DNA from: JAHFOW01 sp964370795
Lineage (GTDB): Bacteria; Planctomycetota; Brocadiia; Brocadiales; Brocadiaceae
Assembly: GCA_964370795.1 (NCBI GenBank)
Contig: CAYJME010000046.1
Location: forward strand, 1 to 18,767
Reading direction: 5' to 3'
Length of the DNA stretch: 18,767 nt
Each line of letters opens with the position of its first letter. The first letter of the stretch is position 1. Positions 9,140 to 16,996 of this stretch are shown one piece after another. Both the position numbers and the translations under genes were made by a program. Under the pieces are notes generated by a model that saw only the letters and a list, made by a program, of their open reading frames with translations, made no database searches and was not told the DNA's origin.

Positions 9140-9949
9140 ATGATCAATTCATCGGTAAGAAAATTACAAATAAGTGCATTCTTAACATTCATAGGAATTA
9201 ATTTAAGATTTCTTTCAGAAAATGTTTTTAATGCCCTTGTTTTTTTAAATATTCTCCCGTCTGGAAATCCTGATAATAAGTATGATTTTCATACACCAGG
9301 CGTACCGGATGTGTATGGAGATGCAGCAGTTGTTGTTGTGTTTGCTGTTGCATATCTACTCCATAAGTCTGCAAGTGAAACTATTGTTTTACATATTATG
9401 GATTATCTGTATGAGAGACGCAGGCAACGTTTCAAAACTATCAGATATCTAAAAAACTGTATTATCTGGTCAAAAAAGAACTTTTTTTTAGTTATTACAG
9501 GTTTCGGTCTGTATATGGTATCCAAATATCCTTTATCGATAGGATTAGAGCTCATTTTCATTGAGGATATTACGACGTTATCTTTTATCCTGAATGTTCT
9601 TAGAGGTATAACACTATGGTGTTCTTCTTTTATTTTTTGCAGTGTTTATTGCAAGTATCTATTCATAAGTAAATCTGTTGCTCTCATGATGCATACCTTT
9701 TTTGTTATAAGGAATCTTTTTGATACAAATGTGTATTGGTTAATTACATCCTATGACTTGCATATCGGCGCACCTTTATTAGATGTTTTCTCGCCTATTA
9801 TTATTGTTTATTCACTGATTTACATCATAGCTAACGGTGGTATGCCAAGCCGAATTTTTCATTCCTTAAAAAATGATAAACATGAATTTGCATACATGAA
9901 AAAGGACACCTCTCTCAACGTAAAAGACCTGTCTTTAATTCCTGGATAA
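9140..9949 (+). CDS. Multi-spanning membrane protein of unknown function in the efflux cluster
   Basis: I do not recognise this 269-residue protein. It has about six hydrophobic segments (roughly residues 11-38, 61-76, 114-131, 147-176, 180-203 and 215-232). A basic loop YERRRQRFK (91-99) sits between the second and third and suggests a cytoplasmic side. The C-terminal 35 residues are soluble and charged. It has no signal-peptidase site and no catalytic motif that I can point to. ATG at 9140 has a poor ribosome site. The stop is only four bases before the ATG of the outer-membrane channel gene, so the two are very likely translated together. The repeat upstream separates it from the pump. It could be an accessory to the efflux system or an unrelated integral protein; the position alone does not decide. 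Confidence 0.7.
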   Translation: MINSSVRKLQISAFLTFIGINLRFLSENVFNALVFLNILPSGNPDNKYDFHTPGVPDVYGDAAVVVVFAVAYLLHKSASETIVLHIMDYLYERRRQRFKTIRYLKNCIIWSKKNFFLVITGFGLYMVSKYPLSIGLELIFIEDITTLSFILNVLRGITLWCSSFIFCSVYCKYLFISKSVALMMHTFFVIRNLFDTNVYWLITSYDLHIGAPLLDVFSPIIIVYSLIYIIANGGMPSRIFHSLKNDKHEFAYMKKDTSLNVKDLSLIPG

Positions 9950-9953
9950 ATCA

Positions 9954-11387
9954 ATGGAAAAATTTAAAAATACCGTGGTTTTTGGATGTGTGGTTGCCTG
10001 CTTACTTATAGCAGGTTGTCAAACAACAAAGAGTATTGAAGATAACCCCATAAAACCAATACCCGAATCATTTGCAAGCACGAAAGATTCAACAAATTCG
10101 GCAACGATTGACTGGCGACAGTTTTTCTCTGATAGCACATTGATTGACTTGATTGATACTGCTTTAAAAAATAACCTGGATGTATTGATGGCATTGCAAA
10201 AAATCGAAATTGCACGTGCAGATTTAAGAATGCGTAAAGGGGCCTTGTTACCCGAAATTTCAGGTGGTGGTTCTGTTTCGCAAAGAAGATTCGGGCGTTA
10301 CACCATGGATGGGGCCGGAAACAGAGAAACTGAGATTACTCCCGGACACAAGGTGCCTGACGATCTTCCCGATTATTATGTCGGTTTGCAAACAACGTGG
10401 GAAATGGATATTTGGGGCAAACTCCGCAATAAGAAGAAAGCGGCCTTTGCTCGTTATCTTGGCAGCATTGAAGGAAAAAATATCGTTCATACCAATTTAA
10501 TATCAGAAATAGCAATTACCTATTACGAATTATTAGGTTTAGACACCGAATTAGAAATTATCAGAGACACTATCGGGTTACAGGAAAATGCGCTTTCCAT
10601 TGTTACCATTCAAAAACAAACTGCCGCAGCCAACGAGTTAGCTGTACAGCAGTTTGAAGCACAATTGTTAAATTCCAGGGCTTTGGAAATTGAAGTCCTT
10701 CAAAGAATTACCGTAAGTGAAAATAAAATGAATTTTTTATTGAGTAGATTTCCACAATCTGTCATTCGTGAAAAATCAATCCTCTTCAAAGAAATTCCTG
10801 CTCAGGTAAAATCAGGTATTCCGTCTGATTTGCTAAAAAACAGACCCGATATAAAACAAGCCGAGCTTGAACTAATAGCTGCAAAAGCAGATGTAAAATC
10901 GGCAAAGAAGGCATTCTATCCTTCCTTAAACATTACAGGGGCAATGGGTTTGCAGGCTTTTAATACATCTTTTCTATTCAGATCGCCTGAATCTCTTGCT
11001 TATACCGCAATGGGTAGTTTAACCGCCCCTCTCATTAACCGGAGTGCAATTAAAGCACAATTTAATACTGCGCAGGCTAAACAGATAGAAGCGTTGTACA
11101 ATTATCAAAAAACAATTATCCATGGTTATATAGAAGTGTACAATGAGATGAATAACATTAAGAATTTAGAACGGGCATACCATCTTATAAGTAAAAAAAC
11201 TGCTGCTTTAACGCAATCAATAGAAATATCATCAGAACTTTACAAAACCGGCAGAGCAAATTATTTAGAGGTATTAATAGCACAACAAAATGCCCTCCAA
11301 TCGAAATTACAATTGGTAAACACCAAACAACAACAATTTAATGCCAGCGTAAATATTTATAAAGCGCTTGGTGGCGGTTGGCTATGA
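9954..11387 (+). CDS. TolC/OprM-like outer-membrane efflux lipoprotein (NodT family)
   Basis: This is the outer-membrane channel of the tripartite pump. An N-terminal signal MEKFKNTVVFG... ends in lipobox LIAGC (Cys22), so the mature protein is a lipoprotein anchored in the outer membrane, as in OprM. The 477-residue length fits the family. Two repeated outer-membrane-efflux modules are visible: the first around WRQFFSDSTLIDLIDTAL and ALLPEISGGGSVS, the second around LLKNRPDIKQAELELIAAKA and KKAFYPSLNITGAMGLQ. The typical helix TGRANYLEVLIAQQNALQ lies near the C-terminus. It is four bases downstream of the membrane protein gene and belongs functionally with the adaptor and pump upstream. Confidence 0.93.
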   Translation: MEKFKNTVVFGCVVACLLIAGCQTTKSIEDNPIKPIPESFASTKDSTNSATIDWRQFFSDSTLIDLIDTALKNNLDVLMALQKIEIARADLRMRKGALLPEISGGGSVSQRRFGRYTMDGAGNRETEITPGHKVPDDLPDYYVGLQTTWEMDIWGKLRNKKKAAFARYLGSIEGKNIVHTNLISEIAITYYELLGLDTELEIIRDTIGLQENALSIVTIQKQTAAANELAVQQFEAQLLNSRALEIEVLQRITVSENKMNFLLSRFPQSVIREKSILFKEIPAQVKSGIPSDLLKNRPDIKQAELELIAAKADVKSAKKAFYPSLNITGAMGLQAFNTSFLFRSPESLAYTAMGSLTAPLINRSAIKAQFNTAQAKQIEALYNYQKTIIHGYIEVYNEMNNIKNLERAYHLISKKTAALTQSIEISSELYKTGRANYLEVLIAQQNALQSKLQLVNTKQQQFNASVNIYKALGGGWL

Positions 11388-11424
11388 TGATTGGAAATTG
11401 CTTTTATTCGTCAGAAAATCAATA

Positions 11425-11505
11425 TTAAGTTAAGCTATCTGCTGTAACCCCCCTTAGGAAAGGGAGATTTAAGGGGTTGTTTAGATAGAACAATCCTTAA
11501 CTTAA
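11425..11505. repeat. CCCCCTTAG-family repeat with 10-bp inverted flanks
   Basis: A core unit (11448-11482: CCCCCCTTAGGAAAGGGAG then TTTAAGGGGTTGTTT) matches those at 3017 and 16160. Here it is bounded by TTAAGTTAAG (11425-11434) and its exact reverse complement CTTAACTTAA (11496-11505), and inside those by CTATCT (11435-11440) against AGATAG (11483-11488). This looks like a small transposon-like or folded RNA element of about 81 bases. Confidence 0.7.
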
Positions 11506-11755
11506 GGACGTTGATCAACCGAGAAATATAACACGGGAATTTTTTATCTTTCATGCATTCTCTGGCTGGATTGTGTTCAAAAATATTTTTCATTTCACAT
11601 TTCACAATTAATACAATTTTTCAAATCTCCGATTATAAATCTCGATCGTAAATTTAATTCTGCAGCTGCCCCAAGGACTTTTTCGTTATTTCTTGTTGTT
11701 TTTGCCAGTAATTCTACGAAAAACCTTGATTATCAAGCCATAAAAGCGTATTCCC

Positions 11756-11785
11756 TTGACATTTAACACTCATTTTTTTTATAAT
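11756..11785 (+). promoter_or_regulatory. sigma-70-type promoter of the purA operon
   Basis: TTGACA (11756-11761) and TATAAT (11780-11785) are both perfect consensus hexamers separated by 18 bases. Transcription would begin near 11792, about 43 bases before the purA ATG. It probably drives the overlapping purA-uppS-cdsA-phoH-ybeY run. Confidence 0.8.
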
Positions 11786-11834
11786 TTTTAAATGTTTTTT
11801 ATTAATGAATTCGGAGGATTATTATTAAATTTCC

Positions 11835-13149
11835 ATGAAAAATGCACCTGTGGGCTCTAATACCTGTATTGTTGGATTGCAGTGGGGCGATGAAGGCAAA
11901 GGTAAGGTTATTGATATACTTACCGAGCAGTTTGATGTAATTGTTCGCTATCAGGGCGGTAGTAATGCAGGCCATACCGTTGTCGTGAATAATGAAAAGT
12001 TTGTATTGCATCTCATTCCCTCCGGAATCCTCAGAAAGAACAAACACTGTGTAATTGGAAATGGAGTAGTCCTCGATCCCCGCCAGTTATTGGAAGAAAT
12101 CGCCGAACTCAGAAGCAAAAATATTGAAGTCGGCAGCAACCTTCGCGTGAGTGAACTAGCACACCTCGTATTCCCTTACCATAAAAAGCTGGACGAACTT
12201 TTGGAAAGTGAAAAAGGCTCTGATAAGATAGGCACTACCAAAAGGGGAATAGGTCCCTGTTATGCCGATAAAATGGCCAGAAACGGAATTCGGGTGTCTG
12301 AACTCTTCCATCCGGAATATTTTAAAGAGCGTCTTAAGCAGGTTTTAGAGGAAAAAAACAAGGTATTTGTGCGTCTGTTTAATACGGATGCGCTATCCTG
12401 GAAGGACATGTATGAAGAATATAGCGAATATGCAGAACAAATAAGGCCATTCGTTTGCAATACGATTGCTTTTATGGATGACGCCATAAAGGCCAAAAAA
12501 AGAATACTTTTTGAAGGCGCCCAGGGTTCAATGCTCGATGTGGATTTTGGCACGTATCCTTATGTTACGTCATCGTCTGTTATTGCCGGCGGCGCGGCAA
12601 CGGGTACCGGCGTCGCTCCCCGACAGATTCAGAGGACACTTGGCGTGGTGAAATCGTATACAACAAGGGTTGGCAGCGGTCCTTTTCCTTCGGAACTTAC
12701 GGATGAACTGGGTGAATATCTCAGAAAAAAGGGCGGTGAATATGGCGCTACTACGGGGAGACCGAGACGTTGCGGCTGGTTTGACGCCGTTGCGGTACGA
12801 CATGCAATTACCATAAGTGGCGTGGACGGCGCTATTCTGACGAAATTAGACGTGCTGGATNNNNNNNNNNGTGCTGGATGAACAAAAAACAATAAAGGTC
12901 TGTGTGGGTTACAAGATTGGCAATAAGATTACTGAACGGTTTCCTACCGATTTAGTGGCAATTTCCGAATGTCAGCCGGTATATAAAGAATTACCCGGCT
13001 GGCAAAAAGATACGTCTCAGCTACGCGAGGTCAGGGATATCCCATCCCTGGCGAGAAATTATATTAAAACGCTTGAAGAAATCTTAGACGTCAGAATAGA
13101 AATGCTTTCTGTTGGTCCGGACCGGAATCAAGTTGTGAATCTGGTATGA
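11835..13149 (+). CDS. purA: Adenylosuccinate synthetase (interrupted by a false assembly gap)
   Basis: This enzyme joins IMP and aspartate using GTP to make adenylosuccinate, the first committed step to AMP, in the cytoplasm. Motifs in order: GDEGKGK (18-24, catalytic Asp19), GGSNAGHTV (His47), HLIPSGI, TTKRGIGPCYADK, FEGAQGSMLDVDFGTYPY, GVAPRQI, TRVGSGPFP, TGRPRRCGWFD and TKLDVLD. The 10 N at 12861-12870 are flanked on both sides by the same nine bases, GTGCTGGAT. Removing the N and one copy restores an unbroken frame (KLDVLDEQKTIKVCVGY) of 431 residues, the normal length. ATG at 11835 is preceded by GGAGG at 11813-11817, a long spacing; an ATT at 11829 in frame is spaced better but would be an unusual start. 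The stop TGA overlaps the uppS ATG. Confidence 0.97.
12861..12870. other. Assembly gap (10 N) inside purA, with duplicated flanks
   Basis: GTGCTGGAT occurs immediately left (12852-12860) and right (12871-12879) of the N run. The two contigs therefore overlap by 9 bases and no sequence is missing; the true protein reads straight through. Confidence 0.9.
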
Positions 13150-13859
13150 ACAAAAAGGAACATGTCCCCGCGCACATTGCTGTTATTATGGATGGAAACG
13201 GACGGTGGGCGAGACAACAGGGACTTGCAAGGATCAGGGGGCATAAACAAGGCGTCGAGTCCGTCCGTGAAATAAGCCGTGAGTGTGCAAAGAAAAATAT
13301 ACAACAGCTCACCCTCTACGCATTTTCCCTGGAAAATTGGAAAAGACCGCAACGGGAAATCAATTTCTTAATGAGACTCCTCAAAGAATTCCTTATCAGT
13401 GAGCGAAAAGAGGTTGAGGAGAACAACATCCGCTTAACGGCGATTGGGCGCATACAAGGGCTTCCTGAGGATATACAAAAAGAACTCGCTCTTTCCATAG
13501 AAAAAAGCAGGAAGAATACGGGTATGATCCTTTGCCTCGCTCTCAATTACGGCGGGCGTGCAGAGATTGTGGATGCTGCGCAAGCAATTGCGCGGGATGT
13601 GAAAAATGGAAAAATAAATATCGGGGAGATTGATGAAGAAACGTTTAAGCATTATTTATATATGAAAAACATGCCAGACCCGGATTTGCTGATAAGGACT
13701 GGTGGTGATATGCGTGTGAGTAATTTTCTTCTCTGGGAAATATCGTACGCAGAACTCTGGATTACGCCGGTGTGTTGGCCTGAATTTCGGAAAGAACATC
13801 TTGAGGTAGCGTTGAATGACTATAGACGTCGGGAACGCCGTTTTGGCGGGTTAGGCTAA
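13146..13859 (+). CDS. uppS: Isoprenyl transferase (undecaprenyl diphosphate synthase type)
   Basis: This cis-prenyltransferase condenses isopentenyl diphosphate units to make the C55 lipid carrier of cell-wall and polysaccharide synthesis; it acts at the membrane face. HIAVIMDGNGRWA contains the catalytic Asp16. Further motifs are GHKQGVES, LTLYAFSLENWKRP, LALNYGGRAEIVDA, and RTGGDMRVSNFLLWEISYAE near the end, finishing with RRRERRFGGLG. At 237 residues it is of normal size. Where E. coli UppS has Glu in RTGGE (a magnesium ligand), this protein has Asp188, a conservative change. ATG at 13146 overlaps the purA stop (ATGA), and the stop overlaps the cdsA ATG by one base, so translation is likely coupled. 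Confidence 0.96.
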   Translation: MNKKEHVPAHIAVIMDGNGRWARQQGLARIRGHKQGVESVREISRECAKKNIQQLTLYAFSLENWKRPQREINFLMRLLKEFLISERKEVEENNIRLTAIGRIQGLPEDIQKELALSIEKSRKNTGMILCLALNYGGRAEIVDAAQAIARDVKNGKINIGEIDEETFKHYLYMKNMPDPDLLIRTGGDMRVSNFLLWEISYAELWITPVCWPEFRKEHLEVALNDYRRRERRFGGLG

Positions 13860-14713
13860 TGAGTACACTTCAGACAAGAATTACGCTTGGCATAATAATG
13901 TTTGCTGTCTTCTTTGGTATCCTCTTTCTTGACATCATATTTACTACTGATATAGGATTCATGTTCCTAGCCGTTATGGCTGGCGGTATGAGCCTCCATG
14001 AGTTTTATCATATTGCCGGAAAGAATGGTTTTTCTCCATTCCGAATATCAGGGATTGCAATTGGCGGATGGCTGTTTGTGTTTTATTGGTTATCCTTGCG
14101 GGGGCATTCGGCTGGCGCCGATTGTCATTTTTTCAGACAGGAAATTATTCTTATACTCGTCTTCTGGCTCCTGCTGATACAGACCTTTATCCGGGGCACG
14201 AAGGATGCGATAAAAAACATCTCCGTAACGATCTTCGGGATTATCTATATTTTTTTTCTTTTGAGTTACGCCATTTCTTTGCGTTGTCTCCCTCAGGGTA
14301 TTTCAATCCTGATTATGGTTTTATTGGTATCGAAATTTGGCGATATTGGAGGTTACCTGTTAGGGCGAAAATATGGAAGGCACAAATTAGCAAAGGTTAT
14401 CAGCCCCAACAAAACGATAGAAGGCGCTTTTTTTGCCATACTGTTCAGCGTCTTAATTGCAGTAATTTTTAATCTCATTCCACCCATCAGGGTAATGAGT
14501 TTGTGGTGGTCGGTTTTATTTGGTTTTGTTGTGGGTCTTTTTGCCTTGTTGGGCGATTTGGCAGAGTCTATGCTCAAGAGGGATGCAAATGTGAAGGACT
14601 CCGGCCAGTTAGTGCCTGCCTTTGGCGGGATTCTGGATGTTATTGATTGTTTATTGGTGAGTATGCCCGTGGCATATTATTTTTTGACATATTTTCAATT
14701 AGTTAATATATGA
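13859..14713 (+). CDS. cdsA: Phosphatidate cytidylyltransferase (CDP-diglyceride synthase)
   Basis: This integral inner-membrane enzyme makes CDP-diacylglycerol from phosphatidate and CTP, the branch point of phospholipid synthesis. The 284 residues form several membrane helices (for example 10-28, 34-46, 63-77, 92-106, 116-140, 176-195, 200-219). The signature begins at Ser237: SMLKRDANVKDSG, then LVPAFGGILDVID (251-263). Key Lys240, Arg241, Asp242, Lys246, Asp247, Asp260 and Asp263 are present. His of the common HGG is Phe255, and Arg of DRID is Val261. FGDIGGYLLGRKYGRHKL and SPNKTIEGA upstream also fit. It overlaps uppS by one base and phoH by four bases. The usual third partner, dxr, does not follow. 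Confidence 0.93.
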   Translation: MSTLQTRITLGIIMFAVFFGILFLDIIFTTDIGFMFLAVMAGGMSLHEFYHIAGKNGFSPFRISGIAIGGWLFVFYWLSLRGHSAGADCHFFRQEIILILVFWLLLIQTFIRGTKDAIKNISVTIFGIIYIFFLLSYAISLRCLPQGISILIMVLLVSKFGDIGGYLLGRKYGRHKLAKVISPNKTIEGAFFAILFSVLIAVIFNLIPPIRVMSLWWSVLFGFVVGLFALLGDLAESMLKRDANVKDSGQLVPAFGGILDVIDCLLVSMPVAYYFLTYFQLVNI

Positions 14714-15702
14714 ATGAAAAGGTTAAAATGAGGCGGCAGGAGGTAGCTAAGGAATATTATCAGGAATCATCGCCGTATCAGAATACGGTCGTTCTCGAAA
14801 ATGACTGCGAGGCGTCTATTTTATACGGCAGTCATGACCGTCATCTTCGGCTCGTCCGTGATGCATTTCAGGTTCAGATGGTAGCCCGCCGTGGTTTACT
14901 AAAACTCGAAGGTGAAAAAACACAGGTAGACACAACCATAGAAGTATTAAATAAGTTATTAGAAATTGTTCGTACGACGGGAAGATTAGACCTTGAGGAT
15001 GTTGAGCAAGCTATTATTGATGTAAAGTGTGAAGAGCAGGGGGATGTTGATTATTCGATAAATGTTTTTCAGAAGAATGCCTTTATAAAACCAAAAACGG
15101 AAGGGCAGGTTAAATATATTGAGGCGATTAAAAAAAATGACCTGGTTTTCTGTATCGGCCCGGCAGGGACGGGGAAGACGTATCTGGCCGTTGCCATGGC
15201 ATTGTCATTGTTGAAGATTGCACGGGTAAAGAGGATTATCCTTGCCCGTCCGGCAGTTGAAGCAGGGGAAAAACTTGGATACTTGCCCGGCGACATCAAG
15301 GCAAAGGTGAACCCTTATTTGCGTCCACTCTATGATGCTATGGCAGATATGATGGATGTTGGGCACGTGAAGAAATATCTGGAGAGTGACATTATTGAGA
15401 TATTACCTCTTGCCTATATGCGGGGAAGGACGTTGAGCGATGCCTTTATCATCCTCGATGAGGCGCAAAATTGCACCGTAAAGCAAATGAAGACTTTCCT
15501 TACCAGACTTGGCACACGGTCAAAGGTGGTCGTGACAGGCGACATTACCCAGGTTGATCTGCCATCGGGAGAGTTGTCTGGTCTGATCGATGCGCAGGAA
15601 CGGTTGATGAATATTGCAAACATTGCGCTTGTTTATCTGACGAAAGCGGATATTATCCGCCATAAACTGGTTCAGGATATTGTTGATGCGTATGAGGTGT
15701 AA
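14710..15702 (+). CDS. phoH: PhoH-family ATPase
   Basis: This is a cytoplasmic P-loop NTPase of the PhoH/PhoL type, associated with RNA metabolism and ribosome maturation. The N-terminal part (about 30-110) is a small KH-like region. Walker A is GPAGTGKT (150-157), Walker B is FIILDEAQN with Asp250-Glu251, and RPAVEAGEKLGYLPGD and VVTGDITQVDLP are further family blocks. The 330-residue length is normal. ATG at 14710 overlaps the cdsA stop (ATGA). The 3' end overlaps the start of ybeY, the standard pairing of these two genes and good support for the ybeY call. Confidence 0.95.
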   Translation: MNEKVKMRRQEVAKEYYQESSPYQNTVVLENDCEASILYGSHDRHLRLVRDAFQVQMVARRGLLKLEGEKTQVDTTIEVLNKLLEIVRTTGRLDLEDVEQAIIDVKCEEQGDVDYSINVFQKNAFIKPKTEGQVKYIEAIKKNDLVFCIGPAGTGKTYLAVAMALSLLKIARVKRIILARPAVEAGEKLGYLPGDIKAKVNPYLRPLYDAMADMMDVGHVKKYLESDIIEILPLAYMRGRTLSDAFIILDEAQNCTVKQMKTFLTRLGTRSKVVVTGDITQVDLPSGELSGLIDAQERLMNIANIALVYLTKADIIRHKLVQDIVDAYEV

Positions 15703-16138
15703 ACTAGAAATCGTTAATACACAAAGACTCTGCGTTATCAACAAAAAAAAGATTAAAAATCTTGTACAGGGTGTTCTAAAAATTGAAGAGAAAGATGCCG
15801 AGCTCAATATTGTTTTTACCGATAACAAGAAGATAAAAGAAATTAATAAAACATTTTTGCGCCATAATTATGCTACCGATGTAATCAGTTTTCCTTACCA
15901 TGAATCTTCCACCTCAAACGCCATTAACGGTGAAATCATTATTTCGACGGAAAAGGCTATCGAAGTATCGCAGCAGCACGGATATGAAGCTGAAGGGGAA
16001 ATTGCTCTTTATGTAATCCACGGACTTTTACATCTGCTTGGGTACGATGATAAACAAAAAAAAGAGGCAAAAAAGATGCACCAAAGAGAACGGGAACTGC
16101 TCCTGCATTTCGGTTATAACGTTCCTATGCCCGTGTAA
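15686..16138 (+). CDS. ybeY: Endoribonuclease YbeY, rRNA maturation factor
   Basis: This is a zinc-dependent single-strand RNase for 16S rRNA 3'-end maturation and ribosome quality control. The metal site is in HGLLHLLGYDD (His112, His116, Asp122). Most homologues have a third His where Asp122 stands; Asp is a known natural variant and should still bind metal. The blocks RHNYATDVISFPYHE and GEIIISTEKA are typical. ATG at 15686 is preferred: AGGA (15674-15677) lies 8 bases upstream, and TTG codons at 15680 and 15683 would be weaker. An ATG at 15692 is also possible. This start gives 150 residues and a 17-base overlap with phoH. Confidence 0.93.
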   Translation: MRMRCKLEIVNTQRLCVINKKKIKNLVQGVLKIEEKDAELNIVFTDNKKIKEINKTFLRHNYATDVISFPYHESSTSNAINGEIIISTEKAIEVSQQHGYEAEGEIALYVIHGLLHLLGYDDKQKKEAKKMHQRERELLLHFGYNVPMPV

Positions 16139-16159
16139 AATCTTGATAGTTTATTGAAA

Positions 16160-16195
16160 AACAACCCCCTGCCTCCCCCTTTGCTAAGGGGGACA
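16160..16195. repeat. CCCCCTTAG-family repeat, single unit (reverse orientation)
   Basis: The unit AACAACCCCC...CTCCCCCTTTGCTAAGGGGGA is the reverse complement of the units at 3017 and 11448. TCCCCCTT (16174-16181), tgct and AAGGGGGA (16186-16193) form an 8-bp stem with a 4-base loop. It fills most of the 86-base ybeY-recO gap and could limit read-through, but no T-run follows. Confidence 0.7.
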
Positions 16196-16224
16196 TAGAA
16201 GGGCAACTTGATTACATCATAACT

Positions 16225-16974
16225 ATGTCCATTCTCAAAACAGAAGCTATTTCACTGGGAAGGATAGACTATAGCAATTCCAGTCAGATAATTACCTTCT
16301 ACACCCGCGACTACGGGAAGATACGCACCATTGCTAAGGGTTTTAAACGCACATCGGGCAAGAGCGGTTCGAAGGCAATTGATCTTTTAACATGGTATCA
16401 TATTCTTTTTATAAAAAAAGAACATACGCATCTTTATACCCTTACCGAGGCTACGGTGCATGACAATTATCCGATGTTAAGAAATAATCTTGATAAATTT
16501 TATAAGGCGTCATGTATGGCCGAACTTATTGATGAATTTACCGAGGAGAGCGACCCCAGCGAACAACTTTTTGACAATTTTATCAATGCCCTTACGGGGA
16601 TATCGGTAAGTAATGATGCAATACTCTGGTTATTAACATTTGAAATAAAAATGCTCAACAATCTGGGTTATTTGCCAGAATGGGAATGTTGCGTAAATTG
16701 CAAAACGGGTATTCATGAAATATTACACGTATACTTTAGCGCGCGGGAAGGCGGGATATTGTGTGGGATGTGTCAGGGGAAATTGAGGAGCGGTATTATG
16801 ATTCCCGCCGGCGCTGTGCTCATCGCAGGACGATTATTAAACATTCAGGCGCAGAGACTTGACCGTGTTAAAATACAATTATCTATTTGTGTTGAAATAG
16901 AAAAGATGCTGAGATACTATATAAAATCACTCTTAAATAAGGAATTAAATTCCTGGAAGTACCTTACGGTTTAA
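16225..16974 (+). CDS. recO: DNA repair protein RecO
   Basis: RecO acts in the RecFOR pathway: it loads RecA on SSB-coated gapped DNA and anneals strands. The N-terminal OB-fold shows ILKTEAISLGRIDYSNSSQI, then FYTRDYGKIRTIAKGFKR. A helical region follows, with a zinc finger formed by Cys155/156, Cys159, Cys180 and Cys183 (CCVNC...LCGMC). At 249 residues it is of normal size. ATG at 16225 has no strong ribosome site, and the upstream leader is largely a repeat, so recO may be weakly translated or have its own control. It is on the same strand as ybeY, 86 bases downstream. Confidence 0.93.
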   Translation: MSILKTEAISLGRIDYSNSSQIITFYTRDYGKIRTIAKGFKRTSGKSGSKAIDLLTWYHILFIKKEHTHLYTLTEATVHDNYPMLRNNLDKFYKASCMAELIDEFTEESDPSEQLFDNFINALTGISVSNDAILWLLTFEIKMLNNLGYLPEWECCVNCKTGIHEILHVYFSAREGGILCGMCQGKLRSGIMIPAGAVLIAGRLLNIQAQRLDRVKIQLSICVEIEKMLRYYIKSLLNKELNSWKYLTV

Positions 16975-16996
16975 TGATTTTTTTTGTTGTCAGATT

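Larger units (their letters stand above)
11388..11834. other. 447-base intergenic region
   Basis: This region separates the efflux cluster from the purA operon. It holds one repeat (11425-11505) and the purA promoter (11756-11785). The stretch 11520-11750 is AT-rich without an open frame, hairpin or RNA gene that I can support; the transcript leader before purA is short (about 40 bases), too short for a typical riboswitch. Confidence 0.6.

Noticed and set aside
10264..10500. 78-codon frame inside the outer-membrane channel gene
   Set aside because: Shadow of the channel gene in another frame; no family signal or ribosome site.
11520..11834. Riboswitch before purA
   Set aside because: The expected transcript leader is only about 43 bases and no conserved purine-aptamer core is visible.
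14068..14472. 134-codon frame inside cdsA
   Set aside because: Shadow frame fully inside a well-supported gene.
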